From NCBI GenBank assembly GCA_002438565.1, contig DJPN01000003.1:1-35540 (forward strand): a DNA stretch of 35,540 nucleotides, written 5' to 3'. Positions 7,833-15,503 of the stretch are shown piece after piece. This DNA is from Alphaproteobacteria bacterium UBA6411 (lineage in GTDB: Bacteria; Pseudomonadota; Alphaproteobacteria; CAAGCB01; CAG-977). Numbering within the stretch: position 1 is the stretch's first letter; each line of letters starts with the position of its first letter. The position numbers were made by a program, and so were the translations under genes. Below the pieces are notes generated by a model. That model ran no database searches. It was given only the letters and a program-made list of their open reading frames with translations, and was not told the origin of the DNA.

Positions 7833-7861
7833 AGTTTAATGCACGTTTGCCCGATTGGCAA
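7833..7861 (-). promoter_or_regulatory. Promoter of the thyX-hflKC operon
   Basis: On the minus strand, TTGCCA (7856-7861) is separated by exactly 17 bases from TAAACT (7833-7838). This predicts a start of transcription near 7826, leaving a leader of about 24 nt before the thyX ATG. Confidence 0.55.
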
Positions 7862-7875
7862 TCCATTTATGAAAA

Positions 7876-7904
7876 AGGCGGGATGCAATCCCCGCCCTTT
7901 TTTT
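7876..7904 (-). terminator. Rho-independent terminator of the esterase gene
   Basis: The stem GGCGGG/CCCGCC (77-82 with 91-96 of the 7800s) has an 8-base loop. Read on the minus strand it is followed by TTTTT. It sits 18 bp beyond the esterase stop and upstream of the thyX promoter. The other flank also has a run of T on the plus strand, so it could work both ways, but no plus-strand gene leads into it. Confidence 0.75.
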
Positions 7905-7921
7905 GCCGCAAACCGGATTTC

Positions 7922-8869
7922 CTATTTTATCCCGAACACGTCGCGCAGTTTGGCGACCGCCAGCAGCACCGCGTCACGGGTGGCGGCGGACTGCGCTATC
8001 GGATTCAGCATCATAAAGTCGTGAATCGTCCCATTGAAGCGCACGGATGTTGTCTTGACTCCCGCATCGTTCAGTTTGCGGGCAAACGCTTCGCCCTCGT
8101 CGCGCAAAACGTCGTTTTCCGCCGTTATCACCAAAGCGGGCGGCAAGTCTTTCAGCTGTTCCGCCGAAGCCGACAAAGGCGACGACAGAACCGACGCGCG
8201 GTCGGCGGAATTCGGCGCGTACAGCTTCCAAAACCACGCCATCGCTTTTTTGGTCAGCCACGGGCCGTTTTCAAAATGATGATACGATTCCGTTTTCATC
8301 GCCGCATCCGTCACGGGATACAGCAGCAGCTGAAATCCGATTTTCGGCGCACCTTCTTTTTTGGCCTTCAGCGCCATGGCAATCGCCATGTTTCCGCCGA
8401 CGCTGTCCCCCGCCACGGCCAAGCGCGACGCATCCAGCCGCAGTTCGTCCGCATGTGAAACAACATATTTCAGCACGGTGAAAAGCTCTTCGGTCGGCTG
8501 AGGAAAAGCCGCCTCGGGCGATGGTGTGTAAACGGGAAAAACGACCGCCGCAGGAACGCCCGCCGCCAGTTCGCGCATCAGTCTGTCGTGCGTCGTGTCG
8601 TCGCCCAAAACCCAGCCGCCGCCGTGAATGTAAAACACAATCGGCAGCTTGCCGTCAATGCCTTTCGGACGGTGGATTTTGACGGCGATTTTTGTTCCGT
8701 TGACATCAACATACCGCGTTTCGACATCCGTATCGGGCGCCGTTACTGGAAAGCTTTGAACCGACGTCAAAACCTGCCGCGCCTGTTTCGGCGTCAGTTC
8801 GTACAGCGGCTTTCCGCCCGCTTTTTCCGTGTTTTCAATAAATTCTTTGACTTTTGAAATCAAGTGCAT
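7922..8869 (-). CDS. Alpha/beta-hydrolase, HSL-type esterase/lipase
   Basis: The 315-residue protein has the hormone-sensitive-lipase family oxyanion motif HGGGW (residues 82-86). The nucleophile elbow is GDSVGG with S156, and D253 (TAENDVLRD) and H283 (GTIHDF) complete the triad. Such enzymes hydrolyse short- to medium-chain carboxylic esters; the natural substrate here is unknown. No signal peptide is seen, so it is probably cytoplasmic. The start at 8869 is chosen because AGGAGG lies 6 bases upstream; an ATG 11 codons earlier lacks this. It is monocistronic, with its own terminator. Confidence 0.9.
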   Translation of the reverse strand: MHLISKVKEFIENTEKAGGKPLYELTPKQARQVLTSVQSFPVTAPDTDVETRYVDVNGTKIAVKIHRPKGIDGKLPIVFYIHGGGWVLGDDTTHDRLMRELAAGVPAAVVFPVYTPSPEAAFPQPTEELFTVLKYVVSHADELRLDASRLAVAGDSVGGNMAIAMALKAKKEGAPKIGFQLLLYPVTDAAMKTESYHHFENGPWLTKKAMAWFWKLYAPNSADRASVLSSPLSASAEQLKDLPPALVITAENDVLRDEGEAFARKLNDAGVKTTSVRFNGTIHDFMMLNPIAQSAATRDAVLLAVAKLRDVFGIK

Positions 8870-8967
8870 TGCATCCTCCTGTTTTTCACAAAAGGAAATC
8901 ATAGGCCGCCGAACCGCATTTGTCCCGACGGCAAAAAGGATATGACAGAAACGGCGGCACTTCTTTC

Positions 8968-8996
8968 TTGCGTTTCCGTAAATCCGCCCTTATAAT
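8968..8996 (+). promoter_or_regulatory. Promoter of ssrA
   Basis: TTGCGT (8968-8973), a 17-base spacer and a perfect TATAAT (8991-8996) form a near-consensus housekeeping promoter. Transcription would start at about 9003, where the tmRNA acceptor segment begins. The rest of the 8870-9002 gap shows no other clear signal. Confidence 0.8.
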
Positions 8997-9172
8997 CACA
9001 GCGTCGGGATTTCCCGACTATGATGCTAAACGCCTTGTGGAATAGGCGTAGCGGACCCGGGGGCGGTACCCGGCGCCTCCACCATACGGGGGCGAAACAG
9101 GATCGACGCGCGTAGTAAAGGTAAGGTTTGCATCCGGCATTGTACCACCGTTATCGGGCTGAAACTTTAAAT

Positions 9173-9211
9173 GCGAATGATAATCGCACTCAGGTTGCTT
9201 TGGCTGCGTAA
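9173..9211 (+). other. tmRNA proteolysis-tag reading frame
   Basis: Starting at the resume codon GCG (9173), the frame reads ANDNRTQVALAA and ends at TAA (9209-9211). The AND-N start and the LAA end are the usual features of tmRNA tags; the C-terminal LAA is read by ClpX. The N-terminal part is where SspB would be expected to bind. Confidence 0.92.
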
Positions 9212-9263
9212 TGCGGTCGAAAAACCGAACTTAATCCCTGCGGCTTGAGCGCCGTTGGTGGGG

Positions 9264-9299
9264 CGGGGACTTGCCTAGCAACAGAAGTGTCCCGTTTTT
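9264..9299 (+). terminator. Terminal hairpin and T-run of ssrA
   Basis: CGGGGACTT (9264-9272) can pair with AAGTGTCCCG (9285-9294) with one bulge on each side, followed by TTTTT. The hairpin may also be part of the mature coding RNA, so its role as terminator is likely rather than certain. Confidence 0.55.
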
Positions 9300-9323
9300 C
9301 TTTATAACGATTTTGGATTGGAC

Positions 9324-9770
9324 ATGACCGATATTTCCTATGAAAGCCTTGTTGAAAAAGCGTTATTGAACGTCGTGCGCGACGCGCTGGATTATGCCGC
9401 GCAAAACGGATTGGGCGACGCGAACCATTTTTACATCAGCTTTAAAACACAGCATCCCGACGTCGTTTTGTCCGACCGCATGAAAGCGTCCTATCCCGAC
9501 GAAATGACCATCGTTCTGCAGCACGAGTTTTCAAATCTGGACGTTGCCGACGACGGATTTTCGGTCACGCTCAGCTTTGGCAACATCCCCGAACGCATCA
9601 CCGTTCCGTTTGCGGCGATTACCCGCTTTGCCGACCCGTACGCGCAGTTCGGTTTAAGCTTCAAGCCCGAGCTTCCCACCGCGCCGAAGCCCAAAAAACA
9701 GGAAAAGCCCGCAAAAGCGGACAAAGACGAAAATGTCGTCAGCCTCAGCGCGTTCCGCAGAAAAAAATGA
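9324..9770 (+). CDS. sspB: SspB, ssrA-tag adaptor for ClpXP
   Basis: The 148-residue protein matches alphaproteobacterial SspB, with blocks HFYISFKTQHP, PDEMTIVLQHEF and VTLSFGNIPERI followed by AQFGLSFKPE. SspB binds ssrA-tagged proteins and hands them to ClpXP. After the folded domain (about residues 1-112) comes a Lys/Pro/Ala-rich linker. The tail VVSLSAFRRKK fits the ClpX-binding motif that SspB carries at its C terminus. The start is the ATG at 9324, with GGA six bases before it. It follows ssrA directly, so tag and adaptor are made from neighbouring genes, and it overlaps the fumarase start by ATGA. Confidence 0.9.
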   Translation: MTDISYESLVEKALLNVVRDALDYAAQNGLGDANHFYISFKTQHPDVVLSDRMKASYPDEMTIVLQHEFSNLDVADDGFSVTLSFGNIPERITVPFAAITRFADPYAQFGLSFKPELPTAPKPKKQEKPAKADKDENVVSLSAFRRKK

Positions 9771-11329
9771 CCCTGCATCCCGCAAAAACCGCTTTCCGCA
9801 AAATCGACGCCGCGCCCGTTTCATCCGAAAACGGATTGCTTAAAGTTCCCGCGCAAACCTTGACCGATTTGGCTTTTGAAGCCTTTAAAAGCGTGTCGTT
9901 TCATCTGCGCCCCGACCATTTGCGGCAAATCCGCGGCGTGTTTGACGCGCCCGACGCCGCGCCGAACGAACGTTTTGCGGCGTTAGAGTTTCTGAAAAAC
10001 GCGTGCATTGCTTCGGCGGGCGTTTTGCCGCTGTGTCAAGACACGGGAACGGCGCTGATTTTCGGGGAAAAAGGCAACACCGTTTTAACCGACGGCGACG
10101 ACGCGCAAGCCCTGTCCGACGGCGTGAAAAAAGCGTATTCGACACTGAATTTGCGGCTGTCGCAAAACGTTGCGACCGACACCTTTACGGAAAAAAACAG
10201 CGGCACGAACCTGCCCGCACAAATCGATTTGGCGGCGGGCAAAGGAAACGAATACCGCTTTTTGATGATTGCCAAGGGCGGCGGTTCGGCGAACAAAACC
10301 TTTTTGTTCCAAGAAACGCGCGCTTTGCTGAACAGACCCGCATTATTGACTTTTCTGCGCGAAAAAATCAATGCGTTGGGCGTTGCCGCCTGCCCGCCCT
10401 ATCATCTGTCGATTGTCATCGGCGGATTGTCGGCGGAACAGACGTTAAAGACGGTCAAGCTTGCCTCCGCCAAAGCATTGGACGCGATGCCCGCCACCGA
10501 ATACGGCATGCGGGATACGGCGCTGGAAGCCGAAGTTCTGCAAATCACCAACCAAAACGGATTAGGCGCGCAATTCGGCGGCAATCATTTTTGCTTTGAC
10601 GTCCGCGTCATCCGCCTGCCCCGTCACGGCGCGTCTTTGCCGATTGGAATCGGCGTGTCGTGCATTGCCGACCGCAACATTTTAGCGAAAATCACGTCCA
10701 ACGGCGCGTTTATCGAACGGCTGGAGGACGACCCCGTCCGCTTTTTGCCCGACATCAAAGCCGAAAAACTGCCCGATTCGGGCGTTGAAATCGACCTTGA
10801 CCGCCCGATGACGGACAGCCTTGCCGATTTAAGCAAACTGAAAACGGGCGACCGCGTGTCCTTGACGGGAACGCTGATTGTCGCGCGCGACATCGCCCAC
10901 GCGCGATTCAAAGCGCTGTTGGACGCGGGAAAAGAGCTGCCCGATTACTTGAAGCGTCATCCCGTTTATTATGCGGGACCCGCCAAAACGCCGCAAGGAC
11001 TGCCCTGCGGTTCGTTCGGTCCGACAACGGCGGCGCGCATGGATTCCTATGTCGATTTGCTTCAAAGTCACGGCGCGTCGATGATTATGCTGGCGAAAGG
11101 CAACCGCACCAAAGCCGTGCGCGACGCGTGCCGACGGCACGGCGGTTTTTATCTGGGGACTTTGGGCGGCGCGGCGGCGTTGGTCGCATCCTGTATCAAA
11201 TCGTGCAAGTGCATCGACTTCGCCGATTTGGGCATGGAAGCCGTTTATGAAATCACGGTTGAAAAGCTGCCCGCCTTTATTTTGATTGACGATAAAGGCA
11301 ACGATTTTTACGCGGGGCTGAGCCGATGA
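9767..11329 (+). CDS. Class I fumarate hydratase (Fe-S)
   Basis: This 520-residue enzyme combines the Fe-S hydratase alpha region (residues ~1-330) and beta region (~340-520) in one chain, as in class I fumarases. These interconvert fumarate and malate in the citric acid cycle. Probable [4Fe-4S] ligands are C90 (LPLCQDTGTA), C209 (AACPPYH) and C299 (GVSCIADRN). Their spacing is close to that of well-studied class I enzymes. The cluster makes such enzymes oxygen- and iron-sensitive, which fits the feo operon nearby. It is coupled to sspB upstream and to the RHH gene downstream by ATGA overlaps. Related heterodimeric tartrate dehydratases are split into two genes, so fumarase is the better call. 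Confidence 0.93.
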   Translation: MTLHPAKTAFRKIDAAPVSSENGLLKVPAQTLTDLAFEAFKSVSFHLRPDHLRQIRGVFDAPDAAPNERFAALEFLKNACIASAGVLPLCQDTGTALIFGEKGNTVLTDGDDAQALSDGVKKAYSTLNLRLSQNVATDTFTEKNSGTNLPAQIDLAAGKGNEYRFLMIAKGGGSANKTFLFQETRALLNRPALLTFLREKINALGVAACPPYHLSIVIGGLSAEQTLKTVKLASAKALDAMPATEYGMRDTALEAEVLQITNQNGLGAQFGGNHFCFDVRVIRLPRHGASLPIGIGVSCIADRNILAKITSNGAFIERLEDDPVRFLPDIKAEKLPDSGVEIDLDRPMTDSLADLSKLKTGDRVSLTGTLIVARDIAHARFKALLDAGKELPDYLKRHPVYYAGPAKTPQGLPCGSFGPTTAARMDSYVDLLQSHGASMIMLAKGNRTKAVRDACRRHGGFYLGTLGGAAALVASCIKSCKCIDFADLGMEAVYEITVEKLPAFILIDDKGNDFYAGLSR

Positions 11330-11553
11330 TTCAAAAGTATTCGATTCTGGTGGCGGGACACAGCACCAGCATATCGCTGGAGCCCGAATTTATGGCGGAA
11401 CTGAAAAAAATCGCCGCGCGAAAGAATCAAACCGTCGCAGCTTTGATTACGGAAATCGACGCGCGCCGCGCCCTTGATATGAAACACGCAGGGGGATTGT
11501 CGTCCGCCCTGCGCGTTTTTGTGTTAAACAGCCTGATTAAACCAGAGCTTTAA
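11326..11553 (+). CDS. Ribbon-helix-helix domain protein
   Basis: The 75-residue protein has the plan of the alphaproteobacterial ribbon-helix-helix family. A short beta strand (STSISLEPEFM, about 14-24) is followed by two helices, one carrying the line KKIAARKNQTVAALITEID. Such proteins usually bind DNA as dimers, but no target is known here. It overlaps the fumarase stop as ATGA, so it is co-translated with sspB and fumarase. Genes of this kind often sit in this place in alphaproteobacteria. Its 3' end overlaps grxD by 17 nt on the opposite strand. Confidence 0.82.
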   Translation: MIQKYSILVAGHSTSISLEPEFMAELKKIAARKNQTVAALITEIDARRALDMKHAGGLSSALRVFVLNSLIKPEL

Positions 11554-11818
11554 GATCTTCGGTCGAACCGACAAAGCGTCCGTCAACGAACACCTGCGGA
11601 AAATGCGTGTAGTTCGTGTACTGGCGCAGTCCGTCAAACAAAGCGCGATCCGCCAAAACGTCAACGCTTTTGTACGCAACGCCCGCTTTTGCCAATTTTT
11701 CGGCCGCCGCTTTGGAAAAGCCGCAACGCGGTTTCGCGGGCGTGCCTTTCATAAAAACAACCAGATGACTGGCCTTGACTTCCTGCCGAATACGATTGAA
11801 CACCGGATTTTCAGTCAT
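11537..11818 (-). CDS. grxD: Monothiol glutaredoxin Grx4 (CGFS type)
   Basis: The 93-residue protein carries the CGFS active-site motif (PRCGFSKAA, cysteine near residue 32) and the glutathione-binding stretch YTHFPQVFVDGRFVGS. CGFS glutaredoxins bind a [2Fe-2S] cluster with glutathione and pass it on in Fe-S assembly and iron sensing. The family's frequent partner bolA is not next to it here. The ribosome site is AGGA about 8 bases before the ATG. A possible -10 (TATAGT, 11907-11912 on the minus strand) lies upstream, but the -35 is poor. Confidence 0.94.
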   Translation of the reverse strand: MTENPVFNRIRQEVKASHLVVFMKGTPAKPRCGFSKAAAEKLAKAGVAYKSVDVLADRALFDGLRQYTNYTHFPQVFVDGRFVGSTEDLKALV

Positions 11819-11858
11819 TTTTTTCGTCCTTTGAAAGAGTGAACCGATTTTTTATCCG

Positions 11859-11875
11859 CGCCCGTCCTATGGGCG
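11859..11875 (-). other. Small hairpin in the grxD leader
   Basis: CGCCC and GGGCG form a 5-bp stem with a 7-base loop, inside the 122-bp gap between the aminotransferase and grxD. It would be in the grxD leader if the TATAGT at 11907 is used. There is no T-run on either side, so it is not an intrinsic terminator. No function is assigned. Confidence 0.3.
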
Positions 11876-11940
11876 TTCTCTCTTTCCTGTCTTTTCAAGC
11901 GTTAATACTATACACCTTTCGGCGGTTGGAATAAACCGTT

Positions 11941-13143
11941 TTATGACAAAGATTCGCAAAAACGCTTAATTCGTTCGCAGGCTTTTTCCAACGCTTCGGT
12001 CGAAGTCGCATACGACAAACGGAAATACGGCGACAATCCGAACGCCACCCCCGGAACGACGGCGACGCCCTCGGCTTCCAGCAAAGCGGACGCAAAATCC
12101 GTATCGTTTTCAATCACTTTGCCGTCTGGCGTTTTTTTGCCGATGCACCCCGCCACCGACGGATACAGGTAAAAAGCCCCCTCGGGCGTGCGGCAGGACA
12201 TGCCTTTGACGGCGTTCAGTTTGGCAACGAGCATATCGCGGCGCGCTTTGAACGTCGCGTTGCGTTCCGCCAAGAAATCCATCGGCGAATTCAGCGCGAC
12301 GACACCCGCCGCCTGACAGAACGAAACGGCGTGCGACGTGCTTTGCGACTGAACTTTGTTCATCGCCTTAATCACTTCGACGGGACCCGCGGCATAGCCC
12401 ACGCGCCAGCCCGTCATTGAAAACGATTTCGACAATCCGTTGACGGTCATCGTTCTGTCTTTCAGTTCGGGCGCGACGGCGGCGATGCTGTAAGACTTGA
12501 AACCGTCGTAAACGATGTGTTCGTAAATTTCGTCGCTGATTATCCACACGTTTTCGTGACGCGCCAAAACGTCCGCCAAAGCGCGCAGTTCTTCGCGCGA
12601 ATACGCCGCGCCCGACGGATTGGAGGGCGAATTCAAAACAAACCATTTCGTTTTGGGGGTGATAGCTTTTTCAAGGTCTGCGGGCGTGATTTTGAACCCG
12701 TTTTCCTCGCGTCCCGTAACGAACACGGGCGTGCCGCCCGCCAAGCGCACCATATCGGGATAGGACACCCAGTACGGCGCGGGAATGACGACCTCGTCGC
12801 CCTCGTTGACGGTCGCAATGATCAAGTTGTACAGCGTGCCTTTGCCGCCGCAGTTGACGGTGATTTGGTCGGGCATGTAGTCCAAACCGTTTTCGCGTTT
12901 CAGCTTGTCGCAAATCGCCTGACGGAAAGCAAGCGTTCCCGCCACGGGCACATATTTCGTTTCGCCCCTGTCCAAAGCCGCTTTCGCCGCGTCGCAAATA
13001 TGCTTCGGGGTCGGAAAGTCGGGTTCGCCGATACCCAAATCGACGACATCGACACCTTGCGCTTTTAATTCTTTTGCCTTAGTTGTAACGGCAAGAGTCG
13101 GTGACGGTTTGACGGCGCTTAAACGTTTTGCGATAATGCTCAT
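11941..13143 (-). CDS. PLP-dependent aspartate aminotransferase (class I)
   Basis: The 400-residue enzyme has the fold-type I landmarks: N175 in NSPSNPSG, D204 in SDEIYEH, the PLP-binding lysine K239 in GLSKSFSMTG, and a C-terminal arginine in YFRLSYATS. It is closest to the class I-gamma (Ib) group that moves the amino group from aspartate to 2-oxoglutarate; some members also use prephenate. The start at 13143 has AGGAGG immediately upstream. The frame remains open far past this point, antisense to uvrB, but that part is not coding. It is divergent from uvrB, with an 84-bp gap in which I find no convincing promoter pair. Confidence 0.92.
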   Translation of the reverse strand: MSIIAKRLSAVKPSPTLAVTTKAKELKAQGVDVVDLGIGEPDFPTPKHICDAAKAALDRGETKYVPVAGTLAFRQAICDKLKRENGLDYMPDQITVNCGGKGTLYNLIIATVNEGDEVVIPAPYWVSYPDMVRLAGGTPVFVTGREENGFKITPADLEKAITPKTKWFVLNSPSNPSGAAYSREELRALADVLARHENVWIISDEIYEHIVYDGFKSYSIAAVAPELKDRTMTVNGLSKSFSMTGWRVGYAAGPVEVIKAMNKVQSQSTSHAVSFCQAAGVVALNSPMDFLAERNATFKARRDMLVAKLNAVKGMSCRTPEGAFYLYPSVAGCIGKKTPDGKVIENDTDFASALLEAEGVAVVPGVAFGLSPYFRLSYATSTEALEKACERIKRFCESLS

Positions 13144-13227
13144 AACAATCCTCCTTTGGATACGGGCGACAGCATACTTTAACACCCCCGATTCGTAAAG
13201 GATTTTTGTAAACGAAAGGCATATTTG

Positions 13228-15267
13228 ATGACAACGCCGTTTCCGCTGTATCAGCACCCCGCATCGACCGCCCCCGCCGATTTCAGACTGGTCAGCGCGT
13301 ATGAACCCGCGGGCGACCAGCCCGAAGCCATTGCAAGCTTGATTGACGGCTTGAACAAAGGCGAACGCAATCAGGTTTTGATGGGCGTTACGGGGTCTGG
13401 CAAAACGTTTACCATGGCGCAGATTATCAAGCAGATGCGCCGTCCCGCGCTCATCCTTGCCCCGAACAAGATTCTGGCGGCGCAGCTGTACGGCGAAATG
13501 AAGTCGTTTTTCCCCGACAACGCGGTCGAATACTTCGTTTCCTATTACGACTATTACCAGCCCGAAGCCTACATTCCCCGCACGGACACCTATATCGAAA
13601 AAGATTCGGCGATAAACGAACAAATCGACCGCATGCGCCACGGGGCGACACGCAACGTGCTGGAACGCCGCGACGTCGTGATTGTCGCGTCCGTGTCGTG
13701 CATTTACGGCTTGGGCAGCGTGGAATCGTATTCGTCCATGGCGTTTTCTTTGCAAACGGGCATGACCGTCGACATCCGCGACGTGGCGCGGCGGCTGACC
13801 GAATTGCAGTATCAGCGAAACGACCTCGCCTTTGCGCGCGGCATGTTCAGACTGAAAGGCGACGTTTTGGACATTTTCCCGTCCCACTACGAAGACAGGG
13901 CTTGGCGCGTCAGCTTTTTCGGCGACGAAATCGAAAGCGTTTCGGAATTCGACCCGCTGACGGGCGAAAAAAAGCTGGAGCTGAAGGAAATCACCGTCTA
14001 CCCCGCCAGCCACTACGTCACGCCGCGCCCCGCCTTGTCCCAAGCGATGACGACAATCAAGCAGGAATTGAAAGACCGCCTCGCCTACTTTACGGCGAAC
14101 AACAAACCGCTGGAAGCCGAACGCATCGAACAGCGCACGCGGTTCGATTTGGAAATGCTGGAAGCGACGGGACACTGCAAAGGCATTGAGAACTATTCCC
14201 GCCATTTGACGGGACGCGCCCCCGGCGAACCGCCGCCGACGCTGTTTGAATACCTGCCCAAAGACGCAATTTTGTTTGTGGACGAAAGTCACGTTTCCGT
14301 CCCGCAGCTGGGCGGCATGTACCGCGGCGACTTCAACCGCAAAAACACGCTGGCAACGTACGGCTTTCGCCTGCCCAGCTGTATCGACAACCGCCCCTTG
14401 AAGTTCGAGGAGTGGAACAAAATGCGCCCGCAGACGATTTTCGTTTCGGCAACCCCCGGAAATTGGGAGTTGGAGCAAACCCAAGGCGTATTCACCGAAC
14501 AAATCATCCGTCCGACGGGCTTGCTCGACCCGATTTGCGAAGTCCGCCCCATTGCGACCCAAGTCGATGATTTGCTGGCGGAATGTCACGCCTGCGCCGA
14601 AAAGGGACAGCGCGTTCTGGTCACCACTCTGACCAAAAAAATGGCGGAGGATTTAACCGACTATCTGGCGGAAAACGGCGTCAAAGTGCGCTATATGCAC
14701 TCGGACATCGACACTTTGGAGCGTATTGAAATCGTGCGCGATTTGCGCTTGGGCGTGTTTGACGTGCTGGTCGGCATCAACCTGTTAAGGGAAGGTTTGG
14801 ACATTCCCGAATGTGCGCTTGTCGCCATTTTGGACGCGGACAAAGAGGGCTTTTTGCGTTCCGACCGTTCGCTGATTCAAACCATCGGCCGCGCCGCCCG
14901 CAACGCCGAGGGACGCGTGATTTTGTACGCCGACAAAATGACGGATTCGATGAAGCGCGCTTTGGGCGAAACGGCGCGCCGCCGCGAAAAGCAGGAAAAG
15001 TTCAATCTGGAACACCACATCACGCCAAAAACAATCAAACGCGACGTCGCCGATATTCTGGAAAGCCTGCGGGAAAAAGAGGGCGGAGAACTGCCGACCA
15101 AAAAAGACGAATCTGTTTTGGCGAACGACAAAAAACTGCGCGACACTTTGGCAAAACTGGAAAAGCAGATGCGCAAAGCCGCCGAAGATCTGGAATTTGA
15201 ACAAGCCGCCAAACTGCGCGACGAAATCAAACGCCTGCGCGCGATGTCTTTGCAGTTTTCGGATTAA
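13228..15267 (+). CDS. uvrB: UvrB, excinuclease ABC subunit B
   Basis: The 679-residue protein has the UvrB plan. It shows a Q-like start (FRLVSAYEPAGDQPEAI), Walker A GVTGSGKT (residues 53-60), the beta-hairpin region YYDYYQPEAYIP used to open damaged DNA, and the helicase block DESHVS. Helicase motifs NLLREGLDIPE and QTIGRAARN come late, and a C-terminal UVR domain (about 630-665) contacts UvrC. UvrB verifies DNA lesions in nucleotide excision repair. The ATG at 13228 is preferred over a TTG one codon earlier. Its stop is interlocked with that of feoC on the other strand in a shared TTAA. No LexA box was recognised upstream. Confidence 0.97.
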   Translation: MTTPFPLYQHPASTAPADFRLVSAYEPAGDQPEAIASLIDGLNKGERNQVLMGVTGSGKTFTMAQIIKQMRRPALILAPNKILAAQLYGEMKSFFPDNAVEYFVSYYDYYQPEAYIPRTDTYIEKDSAINEQIDRMRHGATRNVLERRDVVIVASVSCIYGLGSVESYSSMAFSLQTGMTVDIRDVARRLTELQYQRNDLAFARGMFRLKGDVLDIFPSHYEDRAWRVSFFGDEIESVSEFDPLTGEKKLELKEITVYPASHYVTPRPALSQAMTTIKQELKDRLAYFTANNKPLEAERIEQRTRFDLEMLEATGHCKGIENYSRHLTGRAPGEPPPTLFEYLPKDAILFVDESHVSVPQLGGMYRGDFNRKNTLATYGFRLPSCIDNRPLKFEEWNKMRPQTIFVSATPGNWELEQTQGVFTEQIIRPTGLLDPICEVRPIATQVDDLLAECHACAEKGQRVLVTTLTKKMAEDLTDYLAENGVKVRYMHSDIDTLERIEIVRDLRLGVFDVLVGINLLREGLDIPECALVAILDADKEGFLRSDRSLIQTIGRAARNAEGRVILYADKMTDSMKRALGETARRREKQEKFNLEHHITPKTIKRDVADILESLREKEGGELPTKKDESVLANDKKLRDTLAKLEKQMRKAAEDLEFEQAAKLRDEIKRLRAMSLQFSD

Positions 15268-15503
15268 TTTTCAACCCATTGATAGGTGAACGCGCATTGC
15301 GCGGGGCAATCCGAACATTTATGACCGCACGCGCAGCTGCACGCCGCGCCGTCGGGATGCAGACGCTTGATTTTTCCTTTGCGAATCCAATGTTCGACCA
15401 TTTCCTCCGCCGCCGATTCAGATATGTCGAAATGAATGGAAATATCTTTCAGCGACGCCTGTTTTTGTTCCTTCACATAGTCTTTGATATCCGACAAAAT
15501 CAT
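15264..15503 (-). CDS. feoC: FeoC-like winged-helix protein
   Basis: The 79-residue protein has a winged-helix part (residues 1-50: ILSDIKDYVKEQ, a recognition-helix region and RKGKIKRL). A cysteine cluster follows, with C55, C57, C59, C63, C66 and C70. FeoC proteins accompany FeoB and may hold an Fe-S cluster or control FeoB stability; their exact role is still debated. Six cysteines is more than the four common in enterobacterial FeoC. It starts in an ATGA overlap with the feoB stop, so it is the third gene of feoABC. Its stop lies in the TTAA shared with uvrB. Confidence 0.85.
   Translation of the reverse strand: MILSDIKDYVKEQKQASLKDISIHFDISESAAEEMVEHWIRKGKIKRLHPDGAACSCACGHKCSDCPAQCAFTYQWVEN

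Larger units (their letters stand above)
9003..9300 (+). ncRNA. ssrA: Circularly permuted (two-piece) tmRNA
   Basis: tmRNA rescues stalled ribosomes, acting first as alanyl-tRNA and then as mRNA for a degradation tag. Here the gene is permuted, as in alphaproteobacteria: the 3' acceptor piece comes first and ends in CCA at 9082-9084. After only 3 nt (TAC) the 5' coding piece begins at 9088 with GGGGGCG. GGGGGCG pairs with CGCCTCC (9074-9080), placing a G-U at the third pair, the alanine identity element, with A as discriminator. The T arm is CCGGG/CCCGG around 9056-9073 with a 7-base loop. The blocks AACGCCTTGTGGAATAGGCG and GAAACAGGATCGACG are typical of alphaproteobacterial tmRNA. The 3' boundary is approximate. 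sspB, the tag adaptor, lies directly downstream. Confidence 0.95.

Noticed and set aside
11859..11875. Terminator between the aminotransferase and grxD
   Set aside because: The hairpin is real, but neither side has a T run; it is listed only as a structure.
11941..14589. An 882-codon open frame extending the aminotransferase upstream, antisense to uvrB
   Set aside because: The aminotransferase has a strong ribosome site at 13143 and a normal length from there. The extra part has no family resemblance and lies opposite a clear uvrB.
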